64,000 nucleotides of DNA from Setophaga petechia (lineage: Eukaryota; Chordata; Aves; Passeriformes; Parulidae): NCBI GenBank assembly GCA_024362935.1, contig JANCRA010000030.1, forward strand, positions 7,236,096 through 7,300,095, read 5' to 3'. This document shows, piece by piece, positions 61,717 to 64,000 of the stretch. The notes under the pieces were generated by a model. The model saw only the letters and a list, made by a program, of their open reading frames with translations, was not told the DNA's origin and did no database searches. Made by a program: the position numbers and the translations under genes. How positions within the stretch are numbered: the first letter of the stretch is position 1; every line of letters begins with the position of its first letter.

Positions 61717-64000
61717 GGTTCTAAGAGCTCAGGTTTGAACACACAACGCTGATAAAGGTCACCAAGATGAATGAGAATCCTTGAAATCACCCTGTGCAGG
61801 AGGGAACGAGGGTCCCAGCAGCCACCAAGGGAAAAAACAGTGAAAAAGGAACAAGAGTTGCTGGTGCCAGTAGGGCAGAGTTATCAATAAATGACAAAAC
61901 TCAAAACTGCATCCCAAAGGCACTGATGCAAATGTGAGGCTGAGATCAGAGAAGTGACTGCTGTCACCCCAGGTCTGAGCAGGTCAGAGGGTCAGGGAAA
62001 ACTCCTCCCTGGAGCTCCTGTCCAGAACAAAGGGATTTTTGTAATCAAACAGGTAAAACTGGTTTCTGTCCCGTGGAGCTCCTGGAAATGCCTGACAAGT
62101 ATTTACTTGTGGGAAGGGAACAGGAAACTGGGATTTTTTCTTTCTTAGCATTGGCATTTTCTAACTGCCAGGAAGAGCACATTAAAATCTTACTGACTTC
62201 ACAACCAGCACCGCTGAGTTACCACTGCACAGGGCATTTCACAGAGCACAAAATCCCCAAAAATCCCAGGTCAGGGTGAGCCCCTGCTCAGGTGCCTCAT
62301 GTGGGGCATGAAAATCCACGCTGCAAATCACAGCATGTGCTTAAAATGGCAGCAATGTCTGGAATTCCCAGAGGAAAAGCTCAGCCTGGTGTAAAACTCA
62401 AAACTGAGGAGTGGGATAGAGAAAAGAGAAAGGGCTTTCTGTTCTATCAATACTGAGGAGCATTTTGGTTTTGTCCACTGAAAAAAGGCAATGTTTCCTG
62501 TATGTCCACAAACAAACAAAATATTTTTCAATTTTAGATTTAAAAAAAGCCAAAAAAAGTCCCTGAAAATTGAGTTTTAATGGCTTTTCCCCCCATCTGC
62601 TATTAAGGCTGGTTTTTTTTGTTCAAAACATCTTTTTTTCATGCCATATTTTGGCCAGATGCAGACGATGTGCTTGGACTGCAGAAAAGAGCATTTGACA
62701 GCATTACCAAGAGATAACCAGGCTGTGCAAAAGCAAAAACCCTTTTATTTGACATCAGCCCCTCAGCTCCTCACCAGCATCATCTCAAACCAGCCCGCGG
62801 GGAGGCACCTGAAAGGTTTGAACAATTCCCCATCAAAATCAACTCCACTCGGCTGATGAGACTTCCACCAAAGCATCAAGACAAGCACGAGACAGGCTGT
62901 GAAAGAGGGAAAATCCATTCTTGTCACAATGACATCCCCCAGAGGAGCACAACCCCACAGAAGCGTTTGCGTCGGTTTCGGGTCCCGCGCTACGGCGGGG
63001 ACCTGGATGATCATGTTTGACTTCTTGAACAATTTAACATCCACACCCTTGGCTTTGCAGCTGGAGAAATCAAAATTGTGAGTTTGAGGGGTTAAAAGGA
63101 AAAAAAAACCAGGGGAAAAAAAGGGAAGGAAAATGAGAAAAAAAGGTTTGGCAATGTATGGATATTTATGTGCGAATTACATCCGTGAAGAGAATGTTCT
63201 GCTGAACAAATTCCCTCCCCCCTTGCTGGCTGGAAATGGGGTTTGGAGTGGTGGGACTGGTCAGTGAGGAGCTGCAGTGGTGGGTTTGGGTGCAAAAAGG
63301 AGGAGCAGCTGCTCCAGCTTGGAATTCTGTGCTGTCACCACTCACCCAACTCCACCTGAAAGGAAAAACCAGGCCAGGTGTGATGTGTGCTGACCTGGAA
63401 AGGGATCTGGGCTCTCCTCGGGGTGCTCACAGGCACCTGACAGTCACAGCAGAGCCAGGTTTCCTCTCCCAGCAGCAGCATCCTGGTGATGCCTCTGGAC
63501 AGGGGGATAATGGGGAAAAAAAGCCCCTCCAAAATGTCCAGTCAGCACAGCACCAGTGGATTTGCCACCTCAAAACTTGCCAGGACCCTCTCCCATGTTT
63601 TGCTCCTTTCCCACCCAGTGCATGGAGACTTTTCCTGCCCAGGATATGGGATGGGTCAAGAGAGAGAAAAGCAGAACTGTCATCACTGCAGCATGCAGGG
63701 AAAGCCCAGGGGAATGTCCCTGCTGGGGATCACAGCAGGAACACCAGGGCAGCCTCTGCTAACAAAGGTCCCACTGATGTATTTTTCATAAAGTGCTTTA
63801 TCCTGCTGCAGACGTGGACTTTTATCAGCAATAAATGTTTGCAGGGTAGGAGGAGGCAGTGCTGGCGTCTGCAAAGCTCTGCAGAAGAGCTGATGAGCCC
63901 TGTGCTAAAATAATCCAGTGTTTATTAAGACCTTCATTAATCCAAGATATTTATATTGGAATGTCTTCATTAAAAAACACAATCAGGTTGCTGCCTCTCA
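61717..64000. other. Intron upstream of W1, window end
   Basis: No exon or repeat family was recognised. It includes a CpG-dense patch at about 62960-63005. Confidence 0.55.

Noticed and set aside
34731..64000. Search for VAV2 CH-domain exons
   Set aside because: Expected conserved words were not found on the minus strand by eye. Short diverged exons could have been missed, so absence is not proven.

Overview
This is vertebrate nuclear DNA, almost certainly from a bird and probably a songbird. Three things support that: several 3' fragments of CR1 LINEs, solo LTRs of the kind common in passerine genomes, and a compact gene with mostly short introns. The bird-level call is well supported. The songbird call rests on my memory of LTR families.

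The only gene I can support is VAV2, on the minus strand. It encodes a guanine-nucleotide exchange factor for Rho/Rac GTPases. Twenty-six coding exons run from 34730 down to 2098. Every junction is GT-AG and keeps frame. Joined, the exons encode 736 codons: the acidic autoinhibitory tyrosine region, DH, PH, C1, N-terminal SH3, SH2, a 29-residue optional linker, and most of the C-terminal SH3. Missing are the N-terminal CH domain (expected in about three exons beyond position 64000, or unrecognised in the last 29 kb) and the final short exon (before position 1). Exons are numbered W1 to W26 in transcript order. Residue numbers count from the first whole codon of W1, with the optional exon included.

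Layout: 1-2097 is the last intron seen, with two LTRs. 2098-5933 holds the C-terminal SH3, optional exon and SH2 exons. 6602-9520 holds the SH2/SH3 linker, N-terminal SH3 and two microexons. 10266-14066 holds C1 and PH. 16106-24223 holds DH. 24862-34730 holds a microexon and the two acidic-region exons. 34731-64000 is one large upstream intron or intron complex with no recognisable coding exon, filled with LTR pieces, CR1 fragments and many tandem arrays.

The window is unusually rich in minisatellites: about a dozen unrelated arrays with units from 15 to about 275 bp. Many long open frames, up to 394 codons, are by-products of these arrays. No tRNA, rRNA, CRISPR or second protein-coding gene is visible. 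I found no new biological system. The most notable points are four conserved microexons, splice-site architecture that tandem repeats may influence, and two solo LTRs with target-site duplications that can be read directly.
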